Below the pieces are notes generated by a model, which did no database searches, was not told the DNA's origin, and was given only the letters and a program-made list of their open reading frames with translations. 64,000 nucleotides of DNA from Pristimantibacillus sp052113225 (GTDB taxonomy: Bacteria > Bacillota > Bacilli > Paenibacillales > Paenibacillaceae). The DNA lies in the NCBI RefSeq assembly GCF_052113225.1, contig NZ_JBFRCT010000002.1, positions 248,001-312,000 of the forward strand, written 5' to 3'. Below are positions 8,868-17,368 of this stretch, piece after piece (the stretch's first letter is position 1; every line of letters begins with the position of its first letter). Both the position numbers and the translations under genes were made by a program.

Positions 8868-10565
8868 GTGAGGTTCCGATACCCATCACAAGGAAACCGG
8901 ACTGGCTGGCTCGTGCTGGCCGTCCTTTTCCTACTTATATTACTGCCGCTAATTGCTGTTGTGATCCAAGTACTCCTGCCGGGAGTATTTTTTGGTCGTT
9001 TGAAGCTCGGGAATTTATCACTGCTGCTTGATGTGTTCCGACGGCCGCTTTGGTATGTGTCATTCAAAAACTCCGTTACTCTGGGAATAGGCACTACGGT
9101 TCTGGGGACGATTGTTGGGACAGCCATTGCTATGGCTCGTGCCAATTGGGCGTTCCGCGGCGCACGGCTGCTGGATTTTGCGGTGTGGATTCTAATCATT
9201 ACGCCGTCATTCATACTGGCGCAAGGCTGGGTTATGTTTGCATCAGCTGACGGACTTGCCGCACAGTGGTTTGGCTGGCAAAGTCTGCACTCGTTTATTT
9301 TCCAGCCGATTGGACTTATTTTCGTCATGACGCTTAGTAAGTTTCCGCTTGCTTATTTGACGGTCTATTCCGCCTTAGAGTGGAGAGTTGACCGACTCAG
9401 TGAGGCGGCGCGTTTATCCGGAGGATCGAGATGGACGGTATGGCGGACGATTGAAGCTCCGCTGCTGCTTCCGGCTATTTGCTCGGGTGCGATGCTTGTT
9501 TTTATGGATACCGTAGGCGACTTTGGTCTGCCGGCATCGATTGCAACGATTTTCCGCTTTCCGACCTTGCCATACTCGATTTATTCGGCTCTGTATACAT
9601 CACCGATCCGGTTCGATATGGCCGGGGCGTTATCTTTTTATTTGGTACTCTTAATTGCACTCGCGATGAGCGTTCAGCTGTATGCGATGCGCAAGTCCCG
9701 GTATGATTTCTTATCATCACGGGCTACTCGATCAGAACCGAAAAAACCGCGTAAAGGCGGGATTTATCTCATTATCGGCAATATCGTTTTCCTAGCTGTT
9801 GTGATTGGTATTCCATTTGGCTCCAACCTGCTCACGTCTATATCCGGCAGTTCATCCGCAGGCAAAGGGCGGGAGCTGACGCTTGATTATTATAAAGCTT
9901 TGTTCGGTGGAGATAATGAAACCTTGCTCGAAGGGCTTGCCCATTCCCTAGAGATTGCTGCAATAGCGGCTGTTATAGGTCTACTAGTTGGCTTCCTTGT
10001 CGCATACGTTTTGACCTATTCGCAGTTCAAGCTTCGCAAGACGATTGATGTGATTTCGCTTGTGTCACTGGCCGTGCCGGGGATTGTACTAGGAATCGGC
10101 TACATCTTCATCTGGAATCAAGCATGGCTGGAGAAAATCGGACTCTTGCTTTACGGCACGCCGTGGATCCTTATCCTGGCTAGTGTAGCGGGGGTTATCC
10201 CGGTCATTACGAGGGTTGTTATTGGAGCGATGGCCAAAGTACCAAGACAGTTATTGTCTGCAGCGCAGATGCAAGGTGCTTCCTTCCACCAGAGGGTAAT
10301 TTCCATTCTTGTTCCCTTAATTAAAGGAGCGCTTCTCTATGCTGGTCTTGCCGCATTTGGCGCAAGCGTATTCGATCTGGCGATCTCCTCCATCTTGTAT
10401 CCGCCTAACTTCATGACACTTCCAGTCGTCATTAACAAGGCATTCGAGGATTTGCAGTTTGGATACGCGGCAGCTGCCACGCTGACGGGCGGGGGTATTG
10501 TTATTCTCATTATTGCTGTGATGGAGCTGCTCATAAAACCTTCAAGAAAGCGAGTAAAACAATGA
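8868..10565 (+). CDS. ABC transporter permease, fused double BPD domain (FbpB/AfuB-like)
   Basis: Start chosen at GTG 8868, one base after the preceding stop; a longer frame would overlap the binding-protein gene by ~100 bases. The 565-residue protein has twelve or so hydrophobic helices and two inner-membrane permease domains. Each has an EAA-like loop (LSEAARLSGGSRWTVWRTIEAPLL around residue 180; LLSAAQMQGASFHQRVISILVPLI around residue 465). The fused arrangement is typical of ferric-iron and phosphonate importers. Acts with the binding protein before and the ATPase after it. Confidence 0.88.
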   Translation: MRFRYPSQGNRTGWLVLAVLFLLILLPLIAVVIQVLLPGVFFGRLKLGNLSLLLDVFRRPLWYVSFKNSVTLGIGTTVLGTIVGTAIAMARANWAFRGARLLDFAVWILIITPSFILAQGWVMFASADGLAAQWFGWQSLHSFIFQPIGLIFVMTLSKFPLAYLTVYSALEWRVDRLSEAARLSGGSRWTVWRTIEAPLLLPAICSGAMLVFMDTVGDFGLPASIATIFRFPTLPYSIYSALYTSPIRFDMAGALSFYLVLLIALAMSVQLYAMRKSRYDFLSSRATRSEPKKPRKGGIYLIIGNIVFLAVVIGIPFGSNLLTSISGSSSAGKGRELTLDYYKALFGGDNETLLEGLAHSLEIAAIAAVIGLLVGFLVAYVLTYSQFKLRKTIDVISLVSLAVPGIVLGIGYIFIWNQAWLEKIGLLLYGTPWILILASVAGVIPVITRVVIGAMAKVPRQLLSAAQMQGASFHQRVISILVPLIKGALLYAGLAAFGASVFDLAISSILYPPNFMTLPVVINKAFEDLQFGYAAAATLTGGGIVILIIAVMELLIKPSRKRVKQ

Positions 10566-11650
10566 CCAACACAATATTAGAAGTTGAACGACTGGGGAAA
10601 TCCTATGGCGGCTCTCATATGGCTTTGCGAGATATCAATTTCTCTGTAAAGCAGGGCGAAATAATTAGTGTGCTTGGACCTTCCGGCTGCGGCAAATCAA
10701 CTTTGCTTCAGCTTATCGCGGGGTTGCAGCAGCCGGATGAGGGGGAAATCCGCCTGCGTGGAGCAACAGTGGCAACGGTATCGCGATTAGTTCCGCCAGA
10801 GAAACGTGGAATCAACATGGTATTCCAGGACTATGCGTTATGGCCGCATATGACGATCTACGATAATATTGCTTATGGTTTACGCAGGCAAAAGATCCCT
10901 GCAGCCGCAATCCGCGAACAAATCGCAGAGCTGGTGGCGCTATTGCATCTGGAGGGTCTTGAGGATCGGCTTCCGCCGCAATTATCCGGCGGTCAGCAGC
11001 AGCGTGTTGCGATTGCGCGAGCGCTGGCGACAAAGCCTGATCTGCTGCTGCTTGATGAGCCATTGTCTAATTTGGATATGAGGCTCCGCATCGAGATGCG
11101 CTCCGAGATGGCTTACTTGCTCCGTCAGCTTGGTACGACGGTATTCCATGTGACACATGATCCAGATGAAGCATTTGCGATGGCAGACCGGCTTATGATT
11201 ATGCGTGCTGGTGCTGTTGATCAGATTGATCGTCCGCAGGTTTGTTATGACCGGCCGGCCACTTTGTCAGCAGCCATGCTGCTTGGCGCAGGCAATCGAT
11301 TAAAGAGTAAGCTTGTCCGTCATGGTGAGCATGCGACGGTTCGAATTGCCGAGCATGAGATTGTTGGAATTTCGCCTGGTTATTCGAAAGCGGAAGGAGC
11401 AGATTCTGTTGATCTGCTGTTCCGTCCGGATTCAGCAATTTGGCAGTCAATTCCTTCGACGCAGGCCAATCATCTGCCTGTTCATATCCTGCATAGTGTA
11501 TTTGAAGGTAAACGTTGGAGGGTGCTGGCGAAGACCGCAGATGGTCAGCCGATTTCATTCCTAAATGACGATTATTTGGATGCGGGTATGGAAGGCAGCT
11601 TGCATATCAGCGCATCAGATGCTTTTGTATTCCCTCAGCAATCTGCATAA
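10562..11650 (+). CDS. ABC transporter ATP-binding protein (FbpC/PotA type)
   Basis: A 362-residue ATPase overlapping the permease gene by ATGA. Walker A is GPSGCGKST, the signature LSGGQQQR, Walker B LLLLDEP, and the switch histidine lies in FHVTHDPDEA. A C-terminal ~120-residue extension resembles the TOBE/MOI regulatory domain of Fbp/Pot/Mal-type ATPases. Last gene of the importer operon; a strong terminator follows. Confidence 0.92.
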   Translation: MTNTILEVERLGKSYGGSHMALRDINFSVKQGEIISVLGPSGCGKSTLLQLIAGLQQPDEGEIRLRGATVATVSRLVPPEKRGINMVFQDYALWPHMTIYDNIAYGLRRQKIPAAAIREQIAELVALLHLEGLEDRLPPQLSGGQQQRVAIARALATKPDLLLLDEPLSNLDMRLRIEMRSEMAYLLRQLGTTVFHVTHDPDEAFAMADRLMIMRAGAVDQIDRPQVCYDRPATLSAAMLLGAGNRLKSKLVRHGEHATVRIAEHEIVGISPGYSKAEGADSVDLLFRPDSAIWQSIPSTQANHLPVHILHSVFEGKRWRVLAKTADGQPISFLNDDYLDAGMEGSLHISASDAFVFPQQSA

Positions 11651-11663
11651 AGCTTAAAGTTGA

Positions 11664-11717
11664 AGAGACAGTTGTACTGTACCGATTGGAAGCGGTCTGT
11701 ACAACTGTCTCTTTTAT
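11664..11717 (+). terminator. Terminator of the ABC importer operon
   Basis: AGAGACAGTTGTAC (11664-11677) pairs with GTACAACTGTCTCT (11699-11712), then TTTTAT. It lies 13 bases after the ATPase stop. Confidence 0.88.
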
Positions 11718-11743
11718 AATCCGTTCAGGCTTAACACCACATA

Positions 11744-12421
11744 TTAGAAGAAATAGTTTGGCTGCTGAAAAAATCCGAATGGCTGCGGATACGGCTGCGG
11801 GAATTGCTGTGGATGATGTTGTGGTCCATAGGGATATTGGGGGTAGGGCTGCTGCTGTTCCTCCTGCTCACGCGGCATGGGCTGCGGCTGGCAATTGGCA
11901 GGTGGTCCAATGATGACCGTATCGGTGATTGGCGCTAATGTATCTTTGACCATCTGTTCGTTCAGGCAATAAGTATGGGCGAACACGCCAGGTGGGGTCA
12001 GGCGAAGCATATCGGATAACCCAATAAATTCGGGTACAGGAGCGTCGAAGATGGCAAGCAGATGCGTGTTATCGACTGTAGCGATTTCATAATGCATCCA
12101 GCCTTGCGGGATGTTGGCTACTTGGCCAGGCTGAATCGGGATATTAAGCAATTGTTTAGTGAAGGGGTTGATCAGCGATACGACAGCAGAACCTGAAATA
12201 CAATAAACGAGCTCAGATGCGTTCTGATGGATATGAGGCTCCACAACATTTGATCTGCTGAGGTAAATATCAAGCAAAGATACATTGCCAAGTGTATTTA
12301 ACTGTTCAAACGACAGCGTATTGATGAAGTTGCGGTTGTCTTTTTTGAAAGTTGTATTTTTGTTAACGTCATACCAAAACTGCACATTAGGGGAAGTGAA
12401 ATCCATATAGGATACCGCCAC
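11744..12421 (-). CDS. Cupin-domain protein with Pro/Gln/Tyr-rich tail
   Basis: A 225-residue protein. Residues ~45-140 form a single germin-like cupin (PHIHQNASELVYCISGSAVV, then IPQGWMHYEIA, with HxH, E and a later H as metal ligands). Residues ~185-225 are a low-complexity tail rich in Pro, Gln, His and Phe ending in NYFF. Such tails occur in spore-surface proteins, but no localisation signal is visible. It lies 82 bases downstream of the bicupin gene on the same strand, so they may be expressed together. Function unknown; the cupin fold alone does not define a reaction. Confidence 0.75.
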   Translation of the reverse strand: MAVSYMDFTSPNVQFWYDVNKNTTFKKDNRNFINTLSFEQLNTLGNVSLLDIYLSRSNVVEPHIHQNASELVYCISGSAVVSLINPFTKQLLNIPIQPGQVANIPQGWMHYEIATVDNTHLLAIFDAPVPEFIGLSDMLRLTPPGVFAHTYCLNEQMVKDTLAPITDTVIIGPPANCQPQPMPREQEEQQQPYPQYPYGPQHHPQQFPQPYPQPFGFFQQPNYFF

Positions 12422-12503
12422 TAGTTCTCCGCCTTTCTTTTAAAGGGCATAAGGATTGAAGACTAATGGGATATCCTATGCATTCGCCCGGCATGACGTC
12501 CGC

Positions 12504-13766
12504 CTATTTCAGGTAAGATTTGCCTGGATACTTGACGACTGGCCACTTCTCCTTACGTAGAGCATTCAATAATTCAGGTCCAACATGCAGGTTATCCCGT
12601 ACGAGATCCTTTGGCGTAAGCGCCATCCACTGGTTCAGGGAAACATCCATAAATCGGTCGCTCTTGAACATTTCAAGGAACCATAAGGATTGATCACCTG
12701 TGTTCTGAATGTAATGCCCATAGGCAAAAGGGACATAGCCAACATCCCCAGCCCGATAATCAAATGTTCTGGCAGCTCCATTGCCGGCAAATACAGTCAT
12801 TCTTCCTTGTCCGGTCAAATAATACTGCCATTCGTCATTATTCGGATGCCAATGAAGCTCTCTCATTCCGCCAGGTTTAATTTCAACAAGTGCTGCGGCT
12901 ATTGTTTTTGCGACGTGGAAGTTGGTTGAATCGGCGATACGAACCGTACCGCCTGGCGTAACAATTGGTGTCTGCGCGAGCAACCGGTATTTGAAGCTTT
13001 GTGGAACGGTTCCGTATGGAGAGTGAACCTGCTGGCTCTCCAGAGATCCAGGTACTTCGTCTTGGAAGATATAGAGCTGATCCGTTGGAATCGAATCAAA
13101 TGCGTTCTCAGGGACGCCAAAATTGGCACATAAAACATCCTTCGGTGTATGCGCGAACCAGTCGGAAATCGATAATGTGTTCAGATCAGAGAATTTACCG
13201 TCGTCAAATACAAGCAGGAACTCGCAGCCATGCTCCAGCCCTTGAATGGAATGAGGCAGTCCTGCTGGGAAAAACCACAAATCGCCTGCCGCAATGTCAG
13301 CAATAAAGTTGCGCCCATCCTGGTCAATGGATGTTATACGTGCGCAGCCCCAAATCATGTAGGCCCACTCGGACTGCTGATGCCAGTGCAGCTCACGGAC
13401 GCCGCCGGGCGTCAGATACATATTTACGCCTGCGAGAGTTGTGGCAATGGGCATTTCTCGCTGGGTAATCTCGCGGGACCAGCCTCCTTGATTAAGCTGC
13501 ATATGCGTATTGGAGAACGAAAATTTCAGGTTCGGCACCAGCCCGTTATCGGTGACTGGAGGCCGCAGCATATCGGGATTCTCCAAATCCCGCATAATAT
13601 CACGCGGGCCCAGATCAGGGCCTCCTGCGCAATCAATTGACCGATAAGGCTGGGGCACGACAAAAGGCTCGCTATTCCCGGCCTTAGTGCCAGTGGAAGC
13701 GTTGGAAGCAGCAGGCTGGCTATTAGAAGAAGCATCGGAATTGCTGCCGGAATTCGAGTCGTTCAT
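12504..13766 (-). CDS. Oxalate decarboxylase-like bicupin
   Basis: A 420-residue protein with two cupin domains of the OxdC/OxdD family. The first has RELHWHQQSEW with a later His172; the second RELHWHPNNDEW with His351, giving both Mn-binding sites (His127, His129, Glu133, His172; His305, His307, Glu312, His351). Arg124 and Arg302 are kept. The N-terminal ~35 residues are a Ser/Asn/Ala-rich extension. In B. subtilis OxdC the active-site lid is SENST with catalytic Glu162; the ungapped equivalent here is SDLNT (193-197), replacing Glu with Asp. The fold is certain, the decarboxylase activity is not. Start ATG 13766 follows GGAGGG. Confidence 0.88.
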   Translation of the reverse strand: MNDSNSGSNSDASSNSQPAASNASTGTKAGNSEPFVVPQPYRSIDCAGGPDLGPRDIMRDLENPDMLRPPVTDNGLVPNLKFSFSNTHMQLNQGGWSREITQREMPIATTLAGVNMYLTPGGVRELHWHQQSEWAYMIWGCARITSIDQDGRNFIADIAAGDLWFFPAGLPHSIQGLEHGCEFLLVFDDGKFSDLNTLSISDWFAHTPKDVLCANFGVPENAFDSIPTDQLYIFQDEVPGSLESQQVHSPYGTVPQSFKYRLLAQTPIVTPGGTVRIADSTNFHVAKTIAAALVEIKPGGMRELHWHPNNDEWQYYLTGQGRMTVFAGNGAARTFDYRAGDVGYVPFAYGHYIQNTGDQSLWFLEMFKSDRFMDVSLNQWMALTPKDLVRDNLHVGPELLNALRKEKWPVVKYPGKSYLK

Positions 13767-13840
13767 ACCATTCCCTCCTATTTAAGCTCTTCAAGCATGC
13801 TTATGTTGGAGAGGTTGGTTAATATGAGGCAGGCTGGCAG

Positions 13841-13866
13841 AAAAAAAGCCGGGCAATCTGCCCGGC
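13841..13866 (-). terminator. Terminator of the pirin gene
   Basis: On the minus strand GCCGGGCA and TGCCCGGC form an 8-bp GC-rich stem with a 3-base loop, followed by seven T. It begins 11 bases past the pirin stop. Confidence 0.85.
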
Positions 13867-13876
13867 CGTCACTGTA

Positions 13877-14758
13877 TTAGAAATCGGCTGGACCCATTTT
13901 TCCATCCTGGAAGTCGACAAAGGCTTGAAATACTTCCTGGCGGCTGTTCATCACAAACGGTCCTTGCTGGAAGACCGGCTCATCAATCGGTTCGCCGCTC
14001 AGAACGATTACGAGTGTATCATCCGTTTGCCCTTCAATATGGATCACTCCGTCCGTATTTGTGAAAAGCACGAAATCTCCTTCAACAGCTTTCCTGTCTC
14101 CATTGATGACGGCGCTGCCTTTCAGTACCATGGCTGCTGTATTGTAAGTCGCGGGAAGCTCGAAGCTGGCTTTGCCACCGGCTTTGAACGAGATATCGAA
14201 CAGATTAACTGGAGTGAAGGTTTGGGCAGGGCCGGTTACGCCATTAAAGCTGCCGGCGATGACACGTACCATGCCACCGTCATCGGGAAGCTCGGCATAT
14301 CCCATATCTGTTTTCAGAAGCTCCTGATATTTTGGCGGATGCATTTTGTGCGTGCGGGGGAGATTGACCCACAGTTGAATCATTTGGAACAAACCGCCGC
14401 GCTCGGAGAAGCTTTTCTCATGATACTCCTTGTGCAGCAGTCCTGAGCCTGCCGTCATCCATTGCACATCGCCGGGGCCGATAATGCCGTGGTTTCCTTT
14501 GTTGTCATGATGCTCGACATACCCTTCATAAGCGATCGTTACCGTCTCGAAGCCGCGGTGGGGATGTGCGCCAACGCCTTTAACTTGAGTGCTTGGAGGG
14601 AACACGAACGGCGCATTATAATCCATCAGAATGAAAGGACTGAAGCGCTGACCGAAGTTCGTGCCTCCTGGAAAATAGTTGGATACCCGGAAGCCGTCGC
14701 CGACCATATGGACCGGAGGCCCTTGAAATACGCCTTCTACTGCACGAAATGTTGTCAT
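13877..14758 (-). CDS. Pirin family protein
   Basis: A 293-residue bicupin of the pirin family. The N-terminal cupin shows HPHRGFETVTIAYEGYVEHHDN and the following GPGDVQWMTAGSGLLHKE segment, which carries the conserved metal-binding His and Glu residues. Pirins bind Fe or Ni; several bacterial members act as quercetin dioxygenases or respond to electrophile and oxidative stress. The promoter contains an ACTTACT-type motif shared with two flavin oxidoreductase genes in the window, consistent with (not proof of) stress regulation. Monocistronic, with its own terminator. Confidence 0.9.
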   Translation of the reverse strand: MTTFRAVEGVFQGPPVHMVGDGFRVSNYFPGGTNFGQRFSPFILMDYNAPFVFPPSTQVKGVGAHPHRGFETVTIAYEGYVEHHDNKGNHGIIGPGDVQWMTAGSGLLHKEYHEKSFSERGGLFQMIQLWVNLPRTHKMHPPKYQELLKTDMGYAELPDDGGMVRVIAGSFNGVTGPAQTFTPVNLFDISFKAGGKASFELPATYNTAAMVLKGSAVINGDRKAVEGDFVLFTNTDGVIHIEGQTDDTLVIVLSGEPIDEPVFQQGPFVMNSRQEVFQAFVDFQDGKMGPADF

Positions 14759-14817
14759 GATCCAAGCACCCCTTTATCTGGATGTTGTTGTTTAGTGATT
14801 ATCTTAAAATAAAGATA

Positions 14818-14833
14818 CTATAAAAAAGTAAGT
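14818..14833 (-). promoter_or_regulatory. ACTTACT-N4-TATAG motif upstream of pirin
   Basis: On the minus strand the pirin promoter region reads ACTTACTTTTTTATAG. Similar motifs occur upstream of the LLM oxidoreductase genes (27973 and 55436). HxlR-type regulators (YodB, CatR) use AT-rich boxes of this general appearance; the link is inference. Confidence 0.4.
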
Positions 14834-15023
14834 ATGTAAAGAGGGTGCCTAAACAAAAGAGACGCTACTTAGGCGAATGGACTAGTAACACTAGCGGAGT
14901 TTTTTTCATACGTATATCTCATGAACGATTATCGGCATATGACCAGTTTGGGCTGTTCTCATTTGCATCTCCTATTTGTGGGTGCTGATGATCATCACAT
15001 GAACATAACGGAGGCTTACTAAG

Positions 15024-15302
15024 ATGAATGAATTTAAGAACAACCTTCAAAATCTGAATACGGATGCGTTTAAAGCGAGCGGTATGAAGCCGAATGCGGG
15101 TCAAGGTCAAGTGGATCCTAATAATGCTCGTCTATGTATCGGCTTTTGCATCGGCTTTTGCATTGGATTTTGTTCATGCGGAGGTTGTGGAGGTTGTGGA
15201 GGTTGTGCTAGATGTGGAGGCTTTGGTGGCTGCGCACGTTGTGGTGGCTGTGCCCGTTGCGGCGGCTGTGCCCGTTGCGGCGGCTGTGCCCGTTGTCGTT
15301 AA
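15024..15302 (+). CDS. TOMM precursor peptide, heterocycloanthracin/sonorensin type
   Basis: A 92-residue peptide with ATG 15024 after CGGAGG. The leader (about residues 1-36, MNEFKNNLQNLN...) matches the general form of the heterocycloanthracin precursor family. The core is CIGF three times, CSC, CGG three times, then repeated CARCGG units, with 17 Cys, one Ser in the core and no Thr. These cysteines are the expected substrates for conversion to thiazoles by the enzymes encoded immediately downstream. The CARCGG part is encoded by near-identical 18-bp DNA repeats. The product and its target are unknown; antibacterial activity is inferred from family members such as sonorensin. Confidence 0.9.
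   Translation: MNEFKNNLQNLNTDAFKASGMKPNAGQGQVDPNNARLCIGFCIGFCIGFCSCGGCGGCGGCARCGGFGGCARCGGCARCGGCARCGGCARCR
15240..15300 (+). repeat. 18-bp tandem repeat inside the TOMM precursor core
   Basis: The unit TGTGCCCGTTGCGGCGGC recurs with few changes and encodes Cys-Ala-Arg-Cys-Gly-Gly. Perfect repetition at DNA level suggests recent slippage-type expansion of the core. Confidence 0.8.
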
Positions 15303-15331
15303 AAGTTATCTATGCATGTAAATAAAGGTTC

Positions 15332-15373
15332 AAGACATCTCTGCAAACGCTTTTGGTTTGCAGAGATGTCTTT
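15332..15373 (+). terminator. Terminator-like hairpin between TOMM precursor and enzyme genes
   Basis: AAGACATCTCTGCAAAC (15332-15348) pairs with GTTTGCAGAGATGTCTTT (15356-15373), a 16-bp-plus stem. The following T content is modest (TCTTTCTATG), so read-through into the enzyme operon is plausible, giving more precursor than enzyme transcript. Confidence 0.75.
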
Positions 15374-15472
15374 CTATGCATGTGCGGGCATGACGGACAA
15401 GTGGCCTTACATACCTTTATTAAGGAAGTCATGTGACGAATAGATAAATTTCATAAAAAGGAGGAATGAAAT

Positions 15473-17368
15473 TTGGATCCTTCCACGCGTCTTAAAGTGA
15501 GAGGCGATACTTTTTTTCTCCCCAGTTCGGACGGAAGTGTCTTTTTCCGCAACAATATTGGTTCATTTCGGATGGAAGGCAGCACAATTGATCAATGGAT
15601 TGAAAAATTAATACCTGTATTTAATGGTGAGCATACGATGCATGATTTAACGGATGGATTGCCAGAACAACACCGTAATCATGTTTATGAGATTGCAAAA
15701 GTATTGTATGCGAATGGTTATGTCCAAGATGTAAGTCAGGATCGTCCGCATCAGTTGCAAGAGAGTATCGTTAAGAAATATGACTCACAAATTGAATTCC
15801 TGGACAGCTTTGACGGGTCAGGTGCATACCGATTTCAATTGTATCGTCAGTCCAGCGTGCTTGTCGTTGGAACTGGCACTTTTTTGGTTTCTCTTGTCAA
15901 ATCATTATTTGAATCTGGCATGCCGCATTTTCACTTTCTAGGCTTGAACTTGGAAATGGCGAATCGAACACGGATTTGGGAGCTGGAGCAGCATTATCGT
16001 AAGTTTGATTCAGAGGTCAAGGTGGATGAGATCAGCTTGCCGAAGAATCTGGTTGTGGATTGGTCTTCGATCGTAGAGCCATATGATGCTGTATTATTCG
16101 TCTCGGATCAAGATGGAGAACCGGAGCTAAGATTACTTAATGAAATTTGCCGACAAAAAAACAAGGTTCTACTGCTGGCTGTTATTTTTGAGCAAGCTGG
16201 TCTAGCGGTTCCGCTTTCGTATTCTGATTCGGAGTGTGATTGGGAATCAGCATGGCGCAGAATCCATCATTCTGCGATTTATAAGGATACAGATGTTCAT
16301 ACTGCTTCGCCCGTTGCGGAAGCGCTGCTGGCTAATGTAATCGTCTTCGAATGGTTGAAAACAGCAGCAGAAGTAACAAAACTAGAGAAAAATAATAAAC
16401 TGTTTCTACTTAATTTAGAGACGTTGGAAGGGAATTGGCATTCTTTTCTTCCCCATCCATTCGTTCATGGTCACCGATTCGTCGAGAGGATCGAGGATGC
16501 CCGGCTGCAAGCGGGAACAGATGCAGAGAAACGAGTTTCAAGTGAATTGCTGTCTTTCTTCAGTCAGCTAACATCAACGGAGACAGGCATTTTCCATATC
16601 TGGGAGGAAGGGGAGGTAGGGCAGCTTCCGCTATCACAGTGCTGTGTTCAGCCTGTTGATCCGCTATCGGTTGGCCCTGCGCTTTTACTTCCTGAAATGA
16701 TTTGTAATGGTTATAAGCATGAAGAGGCACGAAGGGAAGCGGGTCTTCGTGGAATCGAGGCTTACGTGTCGCATATGAGATTTGATGAGATTGCCAGCGT
16801 AGGTACGGGCGAGACGATTGAGGAAGGCGTTTGCCGCGCTTTGCAAAAGTATCTAATGAATGCACGGATAAAGTTGTATGAAACTCATACACCGTCGATC
16901 AAGCTAGTGAAGCTGAGTGATGTAAGTGATGAACGATGCCGTTACTATATAAATGCCTTAACTACGATGCAAAAAGCACCATCGTTCGGACTGGGTGAGG
17001 ACGTATTAGGTTTTCCTACGGTGTGGTTACAAGCAAATGACCGGTGGTATGACGCCGCTGATCTCAATGTAACTCGGGCACTTCGGAGCGTGTTAATGAT
17101 TGCTTTATTTGATGCTCAAAACAAAGCTGATCAAATGGCGGGGAAAGTACAACATGCTGCAATACATGTAAAAGAATCTAATATGGACTCTATTTCGATA
17201 CCCGCTTGTGATCCATTCGAGCATCGAGAGGTTTTGCAGATGGCCGTGCAGCAATTGAATCGCATCCACAAGCGTTTACTCGTATTTGACTTAACACCAG
17301 AACCTTTTTTGAGAGAGGGGCTGGCGGGCGTATACGGCATCTCGCTTCGAGAGGTGGTTGAAGAATGA
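15473..17368 (+). CDS. ThiF-like TOMM maturation protein (ocin_ThiF-like partner)
   Basis: A 631-residue protein with TTG start at 15473, supported by AAAAGGAGG seven or so bases upstream. Residues ~10-90 look like a winged-helix leader-peptide recognition domain (VFFRNNIGSFRMEG, TIDQWIEKLIPVFNGEHTM). Around residue 125 follows a Rossmann-like segment (SVLVVGTGTFLVSLVKSLFE) of the E1/ThiF type without an obvious adenylation site. This is the architecture of the 'putative thiazole-containing bacteriocin maturation protein' found with heterocycloanthracin precursors. It probably presents the precursor to the YcaO enzyme. It overlaps the next gene by ATGA. Confidence 0.85.
   Translation: MDPSTRLKVRGDTFFLPSSDGSVFFRNNIGSFRMEGSTIDQWIEKLIPVFNGEHTMHDLTDGLPEQHRNHVYEIAKVLYANGYVQDVSQDRPHQLQESIVKKYDSQIEFLDSFDGSGAYRFQLYRQSSVLVVGTGTFLVSLVKSLFESGMPHFHFLGLNLEMANRTRIWELEQHYRKFDSEVKVDEISLPKNLVVDWSSIVEPYDAVLFVSDQDGEPELRLLNEICRQKNKVLLLAVIFEQAGLAVPLSYSDSECDWESAWRRIHHSAIYKDTDVHTASPVAEALLANVIVFEWLKTAAEVTKLEKNNKLFLLNLETLEGNWHSFLPHPFVHGHRFVERIEDARLQAGTDAEKRVSSELLSFFSQLTSTETGIFHIWEEGEVGQLPLSQCCVQPVDPLSVGPALLLPEMICNGYKHEEARREAGLRGIEAYVSHMRFDEIASVGTGETIEEGVCRALQKYLMNARIKLYETHTPSIKLVKLSDVSDERCRYYINALTTMQKAPSFGLGEDVLGFPTVWLQANDRWYDAADLNVTRALRSVLMIALFDAQNKADQMAGKVQHAAIHVKESNMDSISIPACDPFEHREVLQMAVQQLNRIHKRLLVFDLTPEPFLREGLAGVYGISLREVVEE

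Noticed and set aside
14921..15022. 33-codon plus-strand ORF upstream of the TOMM precursor
   Set aside because: No ribosome-binding site and its end overlaps the RBS of the precursor; kept as untranslated leader.
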